The notes beneath the pieces are model-generated. The model was not told the origin of the DNA. It saw nothing but the letters and a program-made list of their open reading frames with translations, and searched no databases. Both the position numbers and the translations under genes were made by a program. This document shows positions 23,034-25,128 of a DNA stretch of 25,128 nt, piece by piece. Positions within the stretch are counted from its first letter, which is position 1; every line of letters starts with the position of its first letter. Location of the stretch: NCBI GenBank assembly GCA_016200125.1, contig JACQFK010000149.1, positions 1-25,128 of the forward strand, in the 5' to 3' direction. Source of the DNA: Planctomycetota bacterium (lineage in GTDB: Bacteria > Planctomycetota > MHYJ01 > JACPRB01).

Positions 23034-23049
23034 TGGCACGGAGCTTGCG
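23034..23049 (+). promoter_or_regulatory. sigma-54 promoter of the SulP gene
   Basis: TGGCACGGAGCTTGCG matches the sigma-54 consensus TGGCACG-N4-TTGC at every consensus base. The -24 GG and -12 GC are separated by ten bases. The predicted start near 23060 gives a leader of about 22 bases to the TTG start codon, with a GGAG ribosome site (23072-23075) inside it. Confidence 0.88.
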
Positions 23050-23081
23050 GTGGATCCGGCGGGTAGAATCTGGAGTCCTCC

Positions 23082-24899
23082 TTGTCCAAAGACAGCTCGG
23101 TTCGTTACGCGGACCCGAACCGCTCTCGCTCGCTTCGTTCCCTCCCGGGCTCCGCGATCAAGCAATCGCTCCGCGAGGGATACTCCGCCCGAGATTTCAA
23201 GAGCGACGTCCTCGCCGGCCTGGTCGTAGGCGTGGTTGCGTTGCCTCTTTCCATGGCCCTGTCGATTGCGGTCGGGGCGCCGCCCCAGCAAGGCCTGTAC
23301 ACCGCCATCGTTGCGGGATTCGTGGTTGCGGTATTCGGCGGATCGCGCTGCCAGGTCACCGGACCGACCGCGGCGTTCATCCCGATTCTTCTGCCCATCT
23401 GTCTCAACTTCGGCCTCGCGGGGCTTCTCATCGCCGGCATCATGGGAGGCCTGATCCTGGTCGCCATGGGTCTCCTTCGCCTGGGACGGCTGATCGAGTA
23501 CATCCCCCATCCGGTGACAACCGGATTCACCGCCGGGATCGCCACCGTCATCGGCACTTTGCAGCTCAAGGATCTTCTCGGACTTCAGGTTGCCAAGAAC
23601 AGCGATCACTTCTTCGAACGGGTGGCTGACATGTGGGCCGCTCGGGGTTCGGCGCAGGGCTGGGAATTCGCCGTCGGGGCGGCGACGCTGGCGATCCTCG
23701 TCTTCTTCCCGAAGTTCGTCACGCGCCGGATCCCCGCTCCGCTCGTCGCGCTCCCCGCCGCCGCCGTCGGCGCCTGGCTCCTCACCCGCTTCGGGCCGGG
23801 ATTCTCCGTGACGACGATCGCGAGCAAGTTCCACACGGTGGTCTCGGGACACGGCGTCGACGGCATCCCTCAGGTTCCGCCCCTCTGGATCTGGCCCTGG
23901 GCCCAGGCGGGCCCCCGGGGGGAGCCGTTCCACTTCAGCTTCACCTTGATCCAGTCCCTCCTTCCGGGCGCGTTCGCGGTGGCGATGTTGGGCGCCATCG
24001 AGTCCCTGCTCTCCGCCGTGGTGGCCGACGGCATGTCCGGCACGAAGCACGATCCGGACGCCGAGCTTCTGGCCCTCGGGGTGGGCAATATCCTCTGTCC
24101 CTTCATGGGAGGAATCCCGGCGACGGGCGCCATCGCCCGGACCGCGACCAACATCCGCTCGGGCGCCAAGTCCCCGGTCTCGGCGATGATCCATTCGATC
24201 ACGGTGCTGGCGGCCGTGCTCGCGCTCGCGCCTTTGATCGGTTATCTCCCGATGTCGGCGCTGGCGGCGCTCCTCGTGCTCGTCGCCTGGAACATGTCCG
24301 AAGCGAAGCACTTCATCCACATCTTGAGAGTCGCGCCGCGGAACGACGTGGCGGTGCTGCTGGTCTGCTACGGATTGACGGTGGGCATCGACATGGTCTA
24401 CGGCGTCTATTACGGCGTGCTGCTCGCCGCGTTGCTCTTCATGCGGCGGATGATCCAGCTCACCAAGACGCGCCTGCTGACCGGGGCCGCGCCGTCTCTG
24501 CCCCGGGCGCTGCCCGAAGGCGTCTTCCTCTATACAATCGCGGGGCCGCTCTTCTTCGGGGCGGCCCAGAAGGCGATGGCGACACTCAGGATCATTACGG
24601 ACAAGACGCGGGTCATCATCCTGGGGATGGACCAGGTTCACGACATGGATGCCACCGGGCTCGTCGCCCTGGAGAGCGCCCTGGAGCGGCTGGAGCGCCA
24701 GAAGTCCTTCGTCATCCTGACCGGCGTCCAGAAGCAGCCGCGGAAACTTCTGCGCGACGGCCGACTCAAGGAACGCTTCAAGGGGCTGCGCATCCGTCCC
24801 GATCTCGACGCCGCTCTCGCGCTTGCAGACGAGCATCTGGGGAATCTGCTTACGCAGGGCAGTGCTGCGCAAGCACAGCCTGAAATGACCGTCAACTGA
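23082..24899 (+). CDS. SulP family anion transporter with STAS domain
   Basis: A 605-residue SulP (SLC26-like) inner-membrane transporter. SREGYSARDFKSDVLAGLVVGVVALPLSMALSIAVGAPPQQGLYTAIV is the family's N-terminal signature, and CQVTGPTAAFIPIL and PVTTGFTAGIATVIGTLQLKDLLGL are further core motifs. About ten to twelve hydrophobic segments follow, with IPATGAIARTATNIRSGAKSPVSAMIH, the other signature. A C-terminal STAS domain starts at about residue 478 and contains DMDATG at 521-526. SulP proteins carry sulfate or bicarbonate; the substrate is not decided by sequence, but the paired carbonic anhydrase favours bicarbonate. Start is TTG 23082, six bases after GGAG and close to the sigma-54 start site. 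It is transcribed separately from the kinase/regulator pair. Confidence 0.93.
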   Translation: MSKDSSVRYADPNRSRSLRSLPGSAIKQSLREGYSARDFKSDVLAGLVVGVVALPLSMALSIAVGAPPQQGLYTAIVAGFVVAVFGGSRCQVTGPTAAFIPILLPICLNFGLAGLLIAGIMGGLILVAMGLLRLGRLIEYIPHPVTTGFTAGIATVIGTLQLKDLLGLQVAKNSDHFFERVADMWAARGSAQGWEFAVGAATLAILVFFPKFVTRRIPAPLVALPAAAVGAWLLTRFGPGFSVTTIASKFHTVVSGHGVDGIPQVPPLWIWPWAQAGPRGEPFHFSFTLIQSLLPGAFAVAMLGAIESLLSAVVADGMSGTKHDPDAELLALGVGNILCPFMGGIPATGAIARTATNIRSGAKSPVSAMIHSITVLAAVLALAPLIGYLPMSALAALLVLVAWNMSEAKHFIHILRVAPRNDVAVLLVCYGLTVGIDMVYGVYYGVLLAALLFMRRMIQLTKTRLLTGAAPSLPRALPEGVFLYTIAGPLFFGAAQKAMATLRIITDKTRVIILGMDQVHDMDATGLVALESALERLERQKSFVILTGVQKQPRKLLRDGRLKERFKGLRIRPDLDAALALADEHLGNLLTQGSAAQAQPEMTVN

Positions 24900-24904
24900 A
24901 CAAA

Positions 24905-25128
24905 TGAGCGGCACCACTTTCGCTCTGGGTGCGCGGTGTTATCGCCGCGGCCACTCTCAGGAGGTTCGAGTCTGCCTCCAGGCATCGGGCCTCCTGCCCG
25001 GTAGCCGGCTGGCCGAGATCCTCCGGCTGCTGGACCGATGCGAGCGAAGCATGGCAAGAAAGTCCGTGGCTCTGGTCATCCAATACACCGCTTTCGAGAT
25101 GGCCCTGGGAGTCTGCGCCTCTCAAGCC
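24905..25128 (+). CDS. possible N-terminus of an unknown protein (partial, weak)
   Basis: After the SulP stop an ATG at 24905 opens a frame with no stop to the window edge, 74 codons: MSGTTFALGARCYRRGHSQEV ... LAEILRLLDRCERSMARKSVALVIQYTAFEMALGVCASQA. It has a plausible helical, mildly cysteine-rich composition but no clear ribosome site and no recognised motif. A minus-strand frame over the same bases is also open, so coding status is doubtful. If not coding, this stretch is the 3' flank of the SulP gene and shows nothing else. Confidence 0.25.

Noticed and set aside
22998..24917. 639-codon minus-strand frame opposite the SulP gene
   Set aside because: Composition is repetitive charged residues with no motif. 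The plus strand encodes an unmistakable transporter.
1..25128. CRISPR arrays, insertion sequences, integrases or phage genes
   Set aside because: No regularly spaced repeats, transposase motifs or terminal inverted repeats were seen. Repetitive stretches are coding coiled coil.

Overview
The window is GC-rich bacterial DNA and looks like Planctomycetota. The markers are a paired exported DUF1549/DUF1553 protein and Tat-exported DUF1501 protein followed by a WD40-repeat protein, a type I sulfatase, a ThuA-domain protein, FG-GAP/ASPIC-UnbV proteins and many exported proteins of unknown function. The phylum is inferred from gene content; there is no rRNA or other phylogenetic marker here.

Positions 1-10854 (+ strand) form a run of mostly exported or membrane-anchored genes. 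They are the C-terminus of a membrane protein, a membrane-anchored FG-GAP/ASPIC protein with a C-terminal thioredoxin-like domain (split by one in-frame TGA), a sulfatase, a DUF1549/DUF1553 protein carrying a very large coiled-coil insertion, a DUF1501 protein, a WD40 protein and an esterase-like alpha/beta hydrolase. Spacing is tight, suggesting one to three transcription units for surface or periplasmic breakdown of polymers. Positions 10864-18022 hold mixed genes. On + are a pyruvyl-transferase-like Tat lipoprotein and an unknown protein. On - are a zinc-ribbon protein, a ThuA protein, a metallophosphatase, a TlpA-like thioredoxin with a clear intrinsic terminator, a small exported STN/secretin-N-like protein and a SUFU-like protein.

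Positions 18217-24899 look like one coherent regulon. A leftward operon carries three small ACT-like proteins, a 73-residue unknown protein and a lipoprotein beta-carbonic anhydrase; the last three genes overlap. Divergent from it is an NtrB/NtrC-type two-component pair, followed by a SulP anion transporter. Near-perfect sigma-54 (-24/-12) promoters sit in front of both the ACT/carbonic-anhydrase operon and the transporter. A shared motif (TGCAAC-N4-TGCA) lies at enhancer distance from both. The simplest reading is that the NtrC-like activator drives both units, giving an inorganic-carbon (CO2/bicarbonate) acquisition or homeostasis module with ACT-like domains as possible sensors. This arrangement is the best candidate here for an undescribed system.

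The second notable item is the lone in-frame TGA at 1885-1887. Reading continues in the same frame directly into the expected family sequence, and GC-rich hairpins follow at once. It could be a selenocysteine codon, a nonsense mutation or a sequencing error. No rRNA, canonical tRNA, CRISPR array, transposase or insertion sequence was seen.
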